NCBI GenBank assembly: GCA_027605045.1
Contig: JAQFWX010000054.1
Location: 1-64,000 of the forward strand
From: Phallus indusiatus
Lineage: Eukaryota > Basidiomycota > Agaricomycetes > Phallales > Phallaceae
Direction: 5' to 3'
Length of the DNA: 64,000 bases
In this document: positions 51,205-63,600 of the stretch, in pieces
Numbering within the stretch: position 1 is the stretch's first letter
Layout: each line of letters starts with the position of its first letter
Program-made: the position numbers and the translations under genes
Notes under the pieces: generated by a model
The model's database searches: none
The model's input: the letters and a program-made list of their open reading frames with translations, nothing else
What the model was told of the DNA's origin: nothing

Positions 51205-52000
51205 GGACATGGATCTGGAATCTAAACTATAAAGGATATGGATATGGATATGCAATTTTGTTTTCTCCTTTTTTTTACTATAAATCATTGTAATAACCAT
51301 AATGAGCGAGTAAAATTGATTGAACGACCGGCGCTCCCGCGGCTGTCCGGGCTGTGTGACTCGACTGTGGTCGGCATCGAGTCAATCAGGCGCTGGGCGG
51401 GTTCCGAAGCTGTGTAGTGTTGTTTGGCTGTCCATCAAGTGACTGGACTGACTCTGACTCCGCTGCCTTCCCTTGCACGCTCTGCTCGCTTTTGACCGAC
51501 TTGATAATAATCTGAACTCTTTCTCTTTGCGCTGTCTTCTCTCTTCTCTCTATCTCTAACATCTTACTAGCGTTTTCCAAAGGGCGACTATCACCCTAGG
51601 AAACCCGTTCAGAGCGAACCAGTAGCAGCTACTTGGTTCCTCTGGGCAACCTGATCACCCGCCACTCCCAATGACTCAAATACGCACTGGCACCCGACCG
51701 ATTATTTTGAACTCTAACACCAACTGCAACGGCTTTTCTTCTTTTATCATGACTATCTTCTTCAACAACTTCAACTGTATCAATGGCGCCATCGGCTTTT
51801 CTTCTCTCTACTAGATCTATATATCGTTACAGCCCATCTCTTTTCTGTCGTCTCTATCTTAGCTATCCCCTAAGTCTTCAAACGCTATCTCATCGTCTAT
51901 TCTTACAACGCCCGACCTTGCTCTAACAACTGTCCCACCAACACATTCTATATTCAACCACTTGCCAAGCCTTCTCCTGATATCTTATATCCTCCCCCGA
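51205..52000. promoter_or_regulatory. Long pyrimidine-rich leader/promoter of the cyclin gene
   Basis: From about 51400 onward the plus strand is strongly C/T-rich, as in highly regulated fungal promoters and long 5' leaders. Several short upstream ATGs precede the chosen start at 52001, so upstream ORFs could control the cyclin. I see no independent gene. Confidence 0.5.
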
Positions 52001-54099
52001 ATGGGTTCTGTATCCCGTCTTCCCTCCCGAAGTGGTGCTCTTCGATGGCACCCCTATCATGCCAATACTTCTCTCCCCCCCTCTGCTCAACCTTGTCCCC
52101 TCAAACCCGCCACATCTACTTCACCGACTCCGGTCTCCAATCGCCACTCACACCTCAATACCCCCGTCTCCACCCTGGTTACTTCCTGCAAATCAATCAG
52201 AAACAACCTCCCCTCCTCCTCAAAACAATCTCAATTGTCTTCTTACCAACTAATCTCGAACCGCAAAGATCGTCAAGACGCTAAAAAGGCACAAAAAGAG
52301 AAATTCGAGAATGCCTTAAAAGGTATCCGTCTCATAACCATTTATACTGTTATACTTTTTTAGTAACCTTATTATTCTTCCTTCCTTTCTTCATTGCGTA
52401 CATTATTTTAGAACTTGCCGTACAGCGCCTGACAGATATTTGGAAGGAGACAAACTACGTCACCTGCTCAGCCCGTCCACAAACATCCACCGTAATTAAT
52501 TTTACCGAATCGGGAACTTCCCAGCCCCCAAAACAGACACATGTTCAGCTCCCATCCCCGTGCACACCCACGATCCAAACTTTTTCGTCCCCAGAGCAGC
52601 CAAAGATACCGTACGCTACAGACATGTCCTCTTCTTCTCGTCGGATGCCTTTGCGCGCTTTCGTTCATGAAATGTTGCGTCGTTCCAAAACTGCGTGGCC
52701 GGCCTTACAAATAGCCCTTTGTTACCTTGACGCCGTCAAATCTAAAGTCCCCAACGCAATAGCCGAAGCTCAATCAAGCCAAGGATTACAAGCTGCGGAA
52801 GCCGTCCTGGACAGCCTTTTCTATTCTGCCCAGGTTGCTGATATTCCCGAGTCCAGTCAGAAGTGCGACACGCCAGGAATCGATTGTTTGACCCCGGAGA
52901 CTCAGATATCGTCTCCTTCGTCTACCTCTGGCAATGCCAGAAGGCTCAGTAGCATAGGGGATGATGTTGCGCCGCCAGTACAGCCGTATGCTACTCAGCC
53001 TTCTGGCATTGCCAGTGCTAGTCAAGGAAACGATATGGTTAGTCGCTGCGCTAAACGTCGACGAATGCCTACTACTTGGAGTATTACACCTCTACCTCCT
53101 CGTCCGTCGCCTCTGCTCTGTCCAAGGAGAATGTTCATCGCGGCTCTTATTTTGGCTACGAAATTCACGCAAGATAGAGTTTACTCGAATCGCGTTTGGG
53201 CTAAGATATGCGGTCTAGATGCACGAGAAGTTTCACGATGCGAACGCGCTCTCGGGGCTGCTCTTGAATGGCGATTGTGGGTAGGCAAAGGTATGGCCGA
53301 TGAGCCCACTCAGTTCTTAAGGAACTTCCTTCTGGCCGAGGAGTCTTCTGTTGGGAAAACCAAAACCGCAAATGCAAATGCGAGCGTCACCACAGCGACA
53401 GCAACTCTTTACCCCGCAACGGCAAATAGTTGTAGTAGTAGTGGTGGTGGTAGTGGTATGCCACTAACCCGCTCGTTGAGTGATAGTGCGGTTTTGATAG
53501 GTAACAATTCATGTACCGACGATTTGTCGGCTGACCTTCGCTCTGCGTTCAAGCGTTCATCTTCAATGGCTGACCTTGACTTGACGCCAACACGATCTGC
53601 AGCATCGTCGTTGTCGTCGTCGTCGACTTCAACCGTTTCTTCTTACGCGACTCTGAGCGACCCAACAACTATGATACTAACCCCGGTCAACGCTGATCTC
53701 GATGCAATGGAATCGGAATGTAGCAGCGGCGACGCTGGTGCCGACAATCATAACAACAAGGTTTTCAGCAGCGGCACCCCATCTCTAGTATATTCTTCAG
53801 TAACCTCGGTGGTCTCGTCTCTATCTGAAACAACCCCGTTCTCGATGAACGAATATTCCTTCAACCCGAAAATGCCTTATAGCAGCCTACCGAGTCCTCC
53901 TTGCTCACATTTCTCACCGTATCATCATTACGGTGCGACAGGTGAACAACATCAAAATTCGATGTATTCGTACAAGCCTTATAAACCGCCTGGCATGGAT
54001 GATGCACCATTTGGATTCGATCCTGTTAAAGGATATATTTCCGGGTTAGAAGGGACGCTCACAGCGGGAGTCAAAGATATTAATGACATATACTTTTGA
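52001..54099 (+). CDS. Pho85-type (Pcl/Pho80) cyclin
   Basis: Two exons (52001..52322, 52412..54099) give about 669 residues. Pcl cyclins bind the kinase Pho85 and steer it in nutrient response, glycogen metabolism and cell-cycle start. The cyclin box is in two parts. The first is at about 189-225 (RAFVHEMLRRSKTAWPALQI, ALCYLDAVKSKVP). The second is at about 345-400 (RRMFIAALILATKFTQDR, YSNRVWAKICGLDAREVSRC, ALGAALEWRLWVGKG). They are separated by an insert of about 120 disordered residues that holds the inverted repeat listed next. The N-terminal 180 residues and the Ser/Thr/Gly-rich C-terminal half (TANSCSSSGGGSGMP, SSLSSSSTSTVSS) are low in complexity and likely phosphorylated. The start is the first ATG of the exon 1 frame. 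It is convergent with the small six-exon gene. Confidence 0.88.
52928..53015. repeat. 29-bp inverted repeat inside cyclin coding sequence
   Basis: Left arm 52928..52956 and right arm 52987..53015 are reverse complements at 28 of 29 positions, with a 30-nt spacer. The outer end of each arm also contains the small palindrome CTGGCAATGCCAG. Translation stays open through both arms, so the repeat adds about 30 residues to the insert that splits the cyclin box. In RNA it would form a stable hairpin. Confidence 0.9.
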
Positions 54100-54674
54100 C
54101 AAATATCCACTTATTTCTTCTCTGTCTTTCTCTCTCTCTCCTCTCTTCTTTTTCTTTTTTTTTTGCATCGTGAGTTGCTAGTTTCGACCTTCAGGCTGGC
54201 CCATATATCATTCTAACATGAAACAAGTCCCTTCTCTAGTTCTTCCTTCAGTTGTACCAACTATCAACACTGCAGCAAGTTCCCTTTCTCGACTATGTCT
54301 GTATATCTTGGCTTTTCGCCTTCCGGCTCCGAAATTCTAACTCCATATATGCTCTTTTCTATGCCTCTAGTATGCTTCCACTTGAAAGAAATAAGAAAAA
54401 AAACCTCTCTTTTTTGTTCACATCTGTTCTAAGAATATTCTCTCTTCTTTTTCTTTCATTATTTTTTTTTCTTTCTTACTTGAATTTTTATATGCCTTCC
54501 TTCTCTGTGTCTGTAGAAAGAAAACCGAAATATGAAGTCTTCCTTTATATCTCTCAATTTGGTGTGATTCTTGAACGATACAAATTCTTTCTTTTTTTTT
54601 TTGCATATTTCGTACATGACATGCATGACAGAAGAATGATATGAATTGAATTGAAACAGAATTGAATTGAATTA
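54100..54674. other. Convergent intergenic region
   Basis: This is the 3' region of the cyclin gene and of the next minus-strand gene. It has pyrimidine runs (54120-54165) and an ATTGAATTG-type repeat near 54640-54672. I see no gene in it. Confidence 0.5.
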
Positions 54675-56028
54675 TTACTCGTTGAAAAATTCCAGGGGAG
54701 TTTCCCGTGTTTGAATAGCGCGCCAAGTAGTAGGATGGCCGTCCGCGTTGCGGTTACCCTCGTCGGTAAATATAGAATGGAACACAACATCGTCCGTGCC
54801 CTTCGAAAAAAGGACAATAAATCAGTCAAATTTTATCATATCATGTCATCGTAATATGCAAGTAATGTAAAAAAAATTGTCTTGCCATTCAAAAAAAAAA
54901 GACTCACCCTATTAGGAGGATCATGGATGCTGTTATATATTTCGTATATAAGGGGTAATTAATATTTTTATGTATCAGGGCAATGAAATGATATGTAGCG
55001 GTGTTTTTTTTGATAAAGTTAGGGGAAGGGGGAACGCAATTACTTACCGGATATGGATAAAACCTTCGCCTTCTTCATCCTGGATAGCAGGGATACGAAG
55101 TTTGCCAAATAAGATTGTTCCATAAGAGGTTGCACCAGACCTAGTAAATAACAGCGGGGAGGGAAGTCAGATAAGATGGAAGATAAAAAAGAAGGTTTTG
55201 CCAAACGGTGTTAAAAATTTTTGTTTTTGCTTACCTGATTAGAACCAGATCCTGTTTACAATAAGAAATCATTATATTATAATGATGTTGGGGGTGCGTG
55301 TGCACGATTCATGATGCAATGCACATAAGCATAAGTATTGAATTTTTTTTTTTTGAAATTAACCACATTCATTTGGAGTTTTGGATCCGGCGAAGACGGA
55401 TGAATTGGATTGGAAGAGGAAGGGAAGGAGAGAAGAGGAGAAAAAAAAAAAAGAACAAAAGACAAACAACCCAAAAAAAGGAAGCATAGCGGAGAAAAAC
55501 GATTGGAGGGGCACCTGTGTGTTGAATATTACTGTCGTTCAAATTTGGTATGGGTACATTACCTCAGACAAGTCGAAGGTTGTTAGGGCGTGGTCGCTGA
55601 TGTCGTGTGCTCGAGACCACATCCGGGGCTCATGCTGTTACGGTGTAAACATGATGATGATGGGAGGAACGTACACACGTAACGGCCGTTGCGAAATTTG
55701 GATTTGGATTGGATTTAAAAGGGAAGGGGGAGGGAAACGGTCATATGCAAATGAAACAATTACTACCGCCGTATATATCACACTTATAAAAGTGATGAAA
55801 CCCGACCTTGTCCCAATCATGGCGTGATTTGATAATCGCGGCCTTGATTTTCGGAAGTACGTGGTGAAAAGCTTCGAGAGCGTTTGGGTGAGGGGGATGG
55901 GGAGCGTTTAGATTGACTTCTTCTGCTGATGCTGCAATGAATATGTATGTATGTAGTAGTGTTTTTGCGCGCGTAGATAAATGAGCCTTGTTTTCCTATC
56001 GCGGAGAACACTGATTGCTCTTACCCAT
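54675..56028 (-). CDS. Small conserved-looking protein built from micro-exons
   Basis: Six coding exons (56028..56025, 55931..55807, 55251..55235, 55140..55048, 54929..54908, 54800..54675) sum to exactly 129 codons, giving 128 residues. The first coding exon is 4 nt (ATGG) and two inner exons are 17 and 22 nt. The protein reads MASAEEVNLNAPHPPHPNAL, then a helix HHVLPKIKAAIIKSRHDWD, a beta-rich middle (VLIRSGATSYGTILFGKL, EGEGFIHIRIHDPP) and an end RAIQTRETPLEFFNE. The even mix of hydrophobic and polar residues and the perfect frame closure say it is real; I do not recognise the family and assign no function. There is no signal peptide or membrane span. Intron 2 (55806..55252) is 555 nt, about ten times the local norm, and may hold something else. 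Confidence 0.7.
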
Positions 56029-59000
56029 TCCTACGTGCCGTGTGTGCGTGTGTGTTTGATGATTTAGGCAGTTGTAGTTATTTTGTCTAGACTCTGAGAG
56101 AGAGTTTCTTCAAGGGGTAGATAGTATACTTGGGAAGGTTGGAAACAGAAGGAAATCGGACAGTGACTCGGGAAGCTATGTCAGACTAGTCTAAATCGGG
56201 AAGTTCGGTAAGATACCAACAGATGATAACTGGAGCAATCCGGATCTGATCAAATATTATATCATAGCTGTCAGTTTTCAAAAAAAAAAAGTTCCTCATT
56301 AGGTGTTATCATCATCATTACCACCATCAGCCGTCCTCATCAAATCTAAAAAAAACTTTTTGAATGCGTATCAAATAGAAATGAAACAAAGACGACAAAG
56401 CACGGACTCAAAAAGAGTTGGCATGTTTCAACTATTACACATAGTTATACATTAAACTTTAAAATTCACTCTCTCAAGTCGTGGTCATCTAAAAGAAGAG
56501 TATATGGAGATTGATATGTAATTTCGCTGAACCAGAAAAGAACATACGCCCAGAATGATGATATATGGGGCTTACTAAAGGTTAAGAAAAGGAACCTCTA
56601 ACTCGACGGCGAATTTGAAAGAATTGGAATGTGGTCCAACCAGTGATCTCACCTTGTCCCGAAGAGAAGCATTCTTTTGCAGTATGACAAAGAATGATCA
56701 AGCCAAACCACATATGCATCGCATTTCAGAATTCACATAGATTGAATAGATATCTATTATCTAGACTGAGGCCGCGCCTACATACTATATGTTTCTCAGC
56801 CTCACAAATGACCGTGTAACCCACACACGCCCCGAAGGCATGTCAGAGAAAAAAAATATAACACTGATATCATGGCAACCAGGCTGATTTTTTTTTCAGG
56901 ATCCACCACCTATAAGGATAAACAAAGAAGAAAACCTGGTCTAACGCCTTTAGGTAAATCTATTTTTTATTGTTCTGGTTACTATTCGCAGGTTATTTTC
57001 AAATTCAAATTCTCTCTCCTGCTGAACATTGTTCCGACCTGTATTAAGGTGAGATTTTCAAGTACCATATGTACTACGTGTAAAAGTGTATGGTTAACTC
57101 TTTAAGTGGATATACTTACCTGATCCTTTGATAGTTGCTGTAAGTCTTATGAAAGAAATTATCTTTGCACTGCATTATTGCATGGCACAGCTGCAGAAAG
57201 TTAAAACAAAAACACGTGCACGTGAAAAAAGACGTCCCGTGAAATAAACGGAGGATGAAACTTAAAAGAGAGACAAAGAGACAGAGAGAAAGATAAAAAA
57301 TATCTCGAAGTGTGTGTGTGCGTATTATAGTACATGTGTGCAGTTCTATTAGGTATTAGGTCAATAAAAATATCGTTGGGATCTCCTTCTCTCGAAGTTC
57401 GTATGTATTATACAACACGTTGGAGTCAGGGACAAAATAGGGTTGTTTGACAGAAATTACATATTGTGGCTGCCCTGTCACTTGACCCCCCAAAAAGCAT
57501 AACTTGTGGCGAATAATTCTGTTTTCAAGAGATCTGTTTTTTCTTTCCTTAGCATAAGTCACAAGTTATAGTCAGTCGGTCAGTCAGTCAATCAGTCAAG
57601 TCTATAATTGGTCCTGAGGCTAGTCTCAAGAAGTGAATGCTGCCCAGAGAGGAACATCATGTACGTACGACAACTGGCGGTCTCAATTCCAGGGGCTGAT
57701 GACAACGTTGATATTCGAGGAGCTGCCTCAGAGTCTGTTTGGATCGTGATCTGGGCAGTCCGCCGGCTAAAGCAACAGAGAATCCCATGCATATGAGCTC
57801 ATACGCTCATCTACACAGAAGATGGAAACGGATGATCAAAACATAAAATAAGGCGCAAACATTTACCCGCCGCGTTCGCATCATTCTGGGAAAGTCAAAA
57901 GAGTCTAAAATCCATTTCTGAGAGAGCGCGCGCACGCGCAAACTTGCCATGGATCTGCTGGCATGACACATTGATAGGCGTGACATTTTTTTCCCGTCTC
58001 CTTTTTTCTTCTGATTCTAAGTAAGGAAGCTAGGGAAGGAAGGAAGAAGGAAGGGAGGTAGGGCCTGTGTATTCCCAAGATCTTTAATCTCAATCTGACC
58101 CCCCCGTCTCACGGCTAGATTTGCCTAAATAGGCATGCCTAATGACACCGGCGACCGCACTATGCATATCACCTATCACTTTTAGATCTCTCCCTGGCTA
58201 CTCTAAATTCTCGAGCTAATTCTAATTTATCCTATATTGTTTTTGGTTGTTGTCTATTATTTTTATTACTATTCGCTGAGGAACTCAAAGAAGCTGATGA
58301 CTGTGCATCAATCCTGTCTCACGAGGACACATACCCATCTGTCAAAAAACAAATATCTCAAAAAGAAAAAAGAAAATCAAGCCATAGGACACACACACAC
58401 GGGAATATATATCAAACATGTGTTTTATTTTTATATAAAAGATTATTTTGTAACATATGTATATTTTTTATCTAGGCGAGCCTCTTCTGAGCTGCGCACG
58501 CGCGCGCGCGGAAGTAACGGACTTTTCTGGGTCATCGTCCCGATTTTATGCTAGATTCGATTCTCGGCTGCATATTACTGTGATCTGAAACAGCCTTTAG
58601 AAGAAGCAAGTTCATAGATATAAGCGAAGCACTGGGGGAAGGGGTGGCACACGCGCGTACACACGCACATAGCATACATAGATACATAGATAGATAATAG
58701 TTCAGATCTTATCTTCCAAATGCGGATATAACCTTTGCTCCGAGCACTATATATACATGTATATTTTGGCAGAATATTAGTTTCTAAATGAAATGGAAGG
58801 TGAAAAGGCAAAAAAAAAACAGGAGGGAGAGGGAGGGAAAAAAAAAATATGGAAGACCAACAAAACAATGAACAAAGCATTTATATCCATTAGCATATAT
58901 ATTTATATAGATATATATATATGGATGATGATATATGGGGGATATGTGTATTCTACTATGAAGGATAGGAAGATGTCGGAGAGCGCCCCACTAGACTTCT

Positions 59001-59137
59001 ATCTTGCACCGTCCGGAACTGGATAAACAAAGGGGAAAAAAACGATATATCAGGACACATGGAAAAAGAATTATGCCACGAATAACAACAGACTGATGAT
59101 GGAAAGTCTGATTTTTGTTTTTCAGGGGATTTTTTTT
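56029..59137. other. Gene-poor, low-complexity region
   Basis: I see no gene in 3.1 kb. Short frames (56872-57105, 57592-57796, 58237-58554, 58793-59026) have biased composition and no motif. Simple repeats include GTCAGTCGGTCAGTCAGTCA near 57572, CACACACAC near 58390, a CGCGCGCGCG run near 58499 and ATATAT runs near 58890-58922. The left part is the likely promoter of the small six-exon gene. Confidence 0.45.
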
Positions 59138-60603
59138 TCAAGTTGGACTACGTACAAAGGGTTCAATGGAGTCGACTGAGGATGCCGACATGATTGGGGC
59201 AGATGTTGTATGCCATGTTCCAATGTTGTGCGTTGGATCAACGGGAATATTTGACAACCGTGATTGATTAGTCTGAATTGATGGCAGGTCGTGGCGAGAA
59301 AGAGAGGCGCCTGCTGTCGAGGGGGTATGTCCATGACCGTTACTGATCGGGGAATTGGTATACGAGGGGTATTCGGAAGTTGAGCTGTGGTGAAACGAGA
59401 CGGGGGAAACACTGGGCGGCGAGATGGAAGAGTATGAATGCTGTCGAATTGGTTGAGCTGGCGGTGGAGGGTATGACATGGAGTTGTTGTGAACAGATTG
59501 CTGATGCGAGCTACAGGAGGATGCGTTGGCATAAAACAAACGCGGGTTTTGGGCGTATTCGACATACCTTGGGCGTCGCGACAAGGCTGGTGGTGGATCA
59601 ATAGGCGAACCCATCGGGGAGGCCGTGGCTGTGTTGGGTTCGCTAATGAAGAAAGAAAAGTAGGAGTTAGCAAGAAGGGTCGGGGCACGAGATTTTGAAG
59701 GAGAGGGGTGTGGATGAGTGGCAGGGACGAGATTTTGAAAGAAAGAAAAGAAACGGGGATTACGGAGAGATTAGTTTACCTGTGAGTTCGCGACCGGGTC
59801 AAGCCTGTCGGATCCGAGGGCCCCAAGTGACACAAAGGACTCCTTCGAGTCGGAGAAGGCTCTCTAGCAGCAGGAGCATTACTAGGCGTGGCGGAAGACG
59901 AGACCGGGGAGGCATTATCGCTGTTCGCACTCGGACTTCTTTCGTCAGCCGCCTGGTCAGCCTGCTTTTTTGGTAGGGGCTTCTTTCGGCTAGGCACGTT
60001 TTCGGGCCAAGTGCACTGTATATGGATAATAGACACACGCAAGTGAGAAAAAAAGGGAAATAAAGCAAGTCTGAAAACTTCTTTTTTAAAAAAGAAAAAC
60101 ACGAACCTCACGTTGACCATGCGCGCAACGCGTGCAGATGGGCTTTGTCTCATCGCACTGGAAAGGAAAGGAAGAAAGAAAGAGATAGAAGATTAGAATT
60201 TATAGGCGTTTTTGATATAGCAGAAAAAAGAAGGCGCAAAGGCATATGATGTTTTAGAGTTGCATACCTTTATTTTTTTCACTCTGCAAGTAAGACACCC
60301 GGTCTTGCTACGCGTATATTTTGGACGCTTTCGCGTCAGCGGCTCGGTACGAATGGGACCGGCGAGAACGTGAGCTTGGGTATGGACATGCTGGGGATGG
60401 TGGTATGCTGAATGCTGAGGTTGGTGGTGTTGGTGTGGATGCTGATGAGGATGGGGATGAGAATGAGAATGGGTGGAGTGGAGATGAGAATGCTGAGGAG
60501 GCTGGTTGGCCAGAGGGTGGTACTGGGCAGGAATGTACTGCTGGGGACTGAAGACGGATGAGGACGGGAGGTATTGGGAGCTGTGATGATGAGCAGAGAA
60601 CAT
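59138..60603 (-). CDS. Zn(II)2Cys6 (Gal4-type) transcription factor
   Basis: This gene encodes about 360 residues in several exons. The N-terminal 80 residues are His/Gln/Pro/Ser-rich, with a His-rich stretch made of CAC/CAT codons. The binuclear cluster is spread over three exons: SKTGCLTCRVKKIK ends one exon, a 51-nt exon gives CDETKPICTRCAHGQRE, and the next opens with CTWPE. All six cysteines are present. The remainder is Ser/Pro/Asn-rich, with RSPSANSDNASPVSSSAT and a C-terminal TSAPIMSASSVDSIEPFVRS. No fungal-specific middle homology region is visible, so this is a short regulator of the N-terminal zinc-cluster type. Such proteins bind CGG-type DNA sites. The target and signal are unknown. 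Confidence 0.88.
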
Positions 60604-63600
60604 ACTAAGAGGGAAGGTTGGTGATTGTCATGCGGTGGGATGAGCGAGACGACTGAGGAAGAACAGAAAGAGAAAGAGGAGGACGAGGAGGAGAACAGAC
60701 AAAGAATTAAGTATTAAAAAAAAACGGAAGGAGAAGACGAGTTTGTGCTGAAAGGATATAAAGCCAAAATAAGAGAGAAAAACAAACGCAGAGCTTGGTG
60801 TCTTTTAGCGACACCCTCTTTTTTAATATACCATATTTTTTTCTACATTTTATTTTATTAATATTTTTTTAAAGCAATCCCCTTTTATGGAAATAAGCGC
60901 GGCGTCTTCCTCGGCGTCTTCCATTGTTCATTAGCACTCTACTGTCACTCCAACGGTCACTAGTCACTAGTCACTCGTTACTCCTGTGGACGCAATTCAT
61001 GTTAAAACTATCCAGAAGAGCTCTCTCTACATTATATACGACAATGCGCCTCCATGCATAATATAAATTCACTCACATATTGCCCATGGACAGTGTGCTC
61101 AATCTCAAACTCGACTCGGGGACTCCACCTTTGGTCTCTCTCTCACACTTTGCCTTCTTTCTCCACCTTTTCTCGGAAATTCCGGGAATTTCCAAAATTT
61201 CTATCAGCACCTAAATGCACTCTAAATTATATAGGAATACCATACACACAGTAATAATACAAATACGTATATACATACACAACACCCACATGCCCTTCCA
61301 TGCATCTTGTCCTTGTCCTTGTTTGTCGTCCAGGTACTACTTATAATATGCACATAATTATTATTATCTTGCGTGCTGTCCTTAAATCATACCACCGTGA
61401 CACTCGTTGCTGTTAGATCCCTGCTTAGCCGATTTAGACGCACCACTCCTTCACCTTTACATATTATCCAATGTATGTATCTGCGTGCATTTCTGCTCGA
61501 TCAACTCTTCCCTGGCTTTAATACATGCTATCTATATCCCCCATCCTACATACAAACTTAACCAACCCATTTCTGGTATGTTTGAAGATCACTTGTTTCT
61601 TCTCCCTCATCTTTTCATTCTCTCCTGACTCACTCATTTCCCTCCCCTTCTCTCCTTCCTTCGTCTTAGACAAAAGGAAAAAAAAATAAAGGAGTTTGTG
61701 TGTTTTATTATCATTATTATTATTATTTTATCACTTCCCTCGTGCACCTCCCCTTGCATCTTTTTGTTTCTCACGCGACAGCCATCAAACACCGAGGTTC
61801 TAATTTCGGATTCAAAAAAAAAAAGAGAAGACAGACAGAGATTCATCGGACAACCCTGCCCACCACACCGTCGTCAACCCCGTCCCATAAACACACTCCT
61901 CTAGCCCCAAGAGTCGCACATAGTTACACTTGCATTAGGTGATGTAGCCACTACTGATGTCCTGTTTCCCGTCAAATTGACGCTCTATTATTGCTGTGCT
62001 GTCCCACTGGTAATCCCCGCTAGCAACAACCATCACTATCACTGCGTTATTTTTTTTCTATTATATTAGTATATGCTTACGCGCGCAGTGTGAATTTCAA
62101 AACAGGCACTAGTAGCTAGTATTATTACATACAAAGTTGTTGTTCATACAAGGGCTGAGTTTGGATTAGTCCCTCATGCGAGAGGCGGAGCACCAATTTA
62201 GTATCCCGTGGTTTCCCAATAAGAAAAGAAGAAAAATATGTGGAAAAATACAGGAGAAAAAATATTAAAACTAAAAATAATAGACGCTCCCCTCTCTCTC
62301 TCTCCTCTCGCACACACACACACCATTAAGAAAATAGAGAGGCTTCTCGGTCTTCCTTTTCAGATTTCACTTCAAATTTTCGTTGGGAACAAGTACGAGA
62401 AATTTTAGTGCACCTCACCTTTTCATCGTCTTCTCAGGGAAAATAAGACTATACGTAAAATACATCAATGGAAAGAACTTGAAACTACAGTTCTGCAAAA
62501 TGCCAAATAAGGTCACAAGGGTCACCCCCAGTCACGCGACGGAGTATGTAGCAGTAGCAAGGATTTTCGGACATTTACGGTCGAAAATTCTCCCACTGGC
62601 AGCGTATAAGCCTAATCCCCGTCGCCCGTCGCTCTCCTTCTCAACCAATCTCAACTCATTTTCTTTATTAGTTCTTCCTTCGATTTTAAAAACAATTCAG
62701 TATTCCACTTGGTTGGTTTATTTAGCTTCCCCCATTCAGCGCTCAACCCAAGGGGCAGTAGTAGAGATCTCCTGGACTTGTCCATTGAATGTGTCCTTCG
62801 GACGTACCATTCCTGGGCTGACGCACTAGTCCATTTCGGGGAAAAATCCACCTTGTCACTTGTGTACTACCCACAGAACCTAATTTTGTCATAATTGTAT
62901 TTTATATTTCAACAAGTCGGTCGAGCTAACTCACTACAAACTGCAAAACAGGCATCGCTGTGTTTCCTCAACTGCGTGCGTATTGTTTTTATTTTTTTAG
63001 GAAATTTAGGGAATTTCCACCCTTCATTCGCCGACCTTCAAATACTTAACCCCGTTCCTGACAATTCAACTCTTGTATTATGATTGTTTCCATGCTTTTG
63101 TGGAATTTGATTCTTCTTCTCTGGAGGATTCTTGTCAATCTGAATTTTAAGGTTCCGATTCAACCGTAAACATCAATTAACATCATCACCTGTTTGTTCA
63201 ATCCACGGCTCCCTAATCTTTTTACATAAACAAACTGCATTCTGCTTCTTTATATCAGTCACGCTCCAACCGTGTCAACGCGCATCCTCCTAGTTGGACG
63301 TTCGGAGACAGCATATGTGCTAAAAAGGTATGTATACCCTCATCATTCCCCCAGCGTTTCTTTCTCTGCTCTATCTTCTGAATCTGACATCAAGGTGATC
63401 AGAGACATACTAGACAATCAGTACGGGTAATGTAATAATCAATCTCGCTATCTTCACTTCTCCAGAAAACGTTTTTTCTTATCTAGTAACGAAACTTGAG
63501 CTCTCGTCATTAAAATGGAGAACTATCAGAAAACCTCGAACTTCGTACACGTTTTTTTTTTCTCCCGTGTACAAAACACACACATTACTTATTCTTATTA

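Noticed and set aside
52786..53025. Minus-strand frame across the inverted repeat
   Set aside because: Its resemblance to the plus-strand protein is just the effect of the inverted repeat.
62383..62829. 148-residue plus-strand frame
   Set aside because: No recognisable motif, no splice-supported extension, and composition like the surrounding non-coding DNA.
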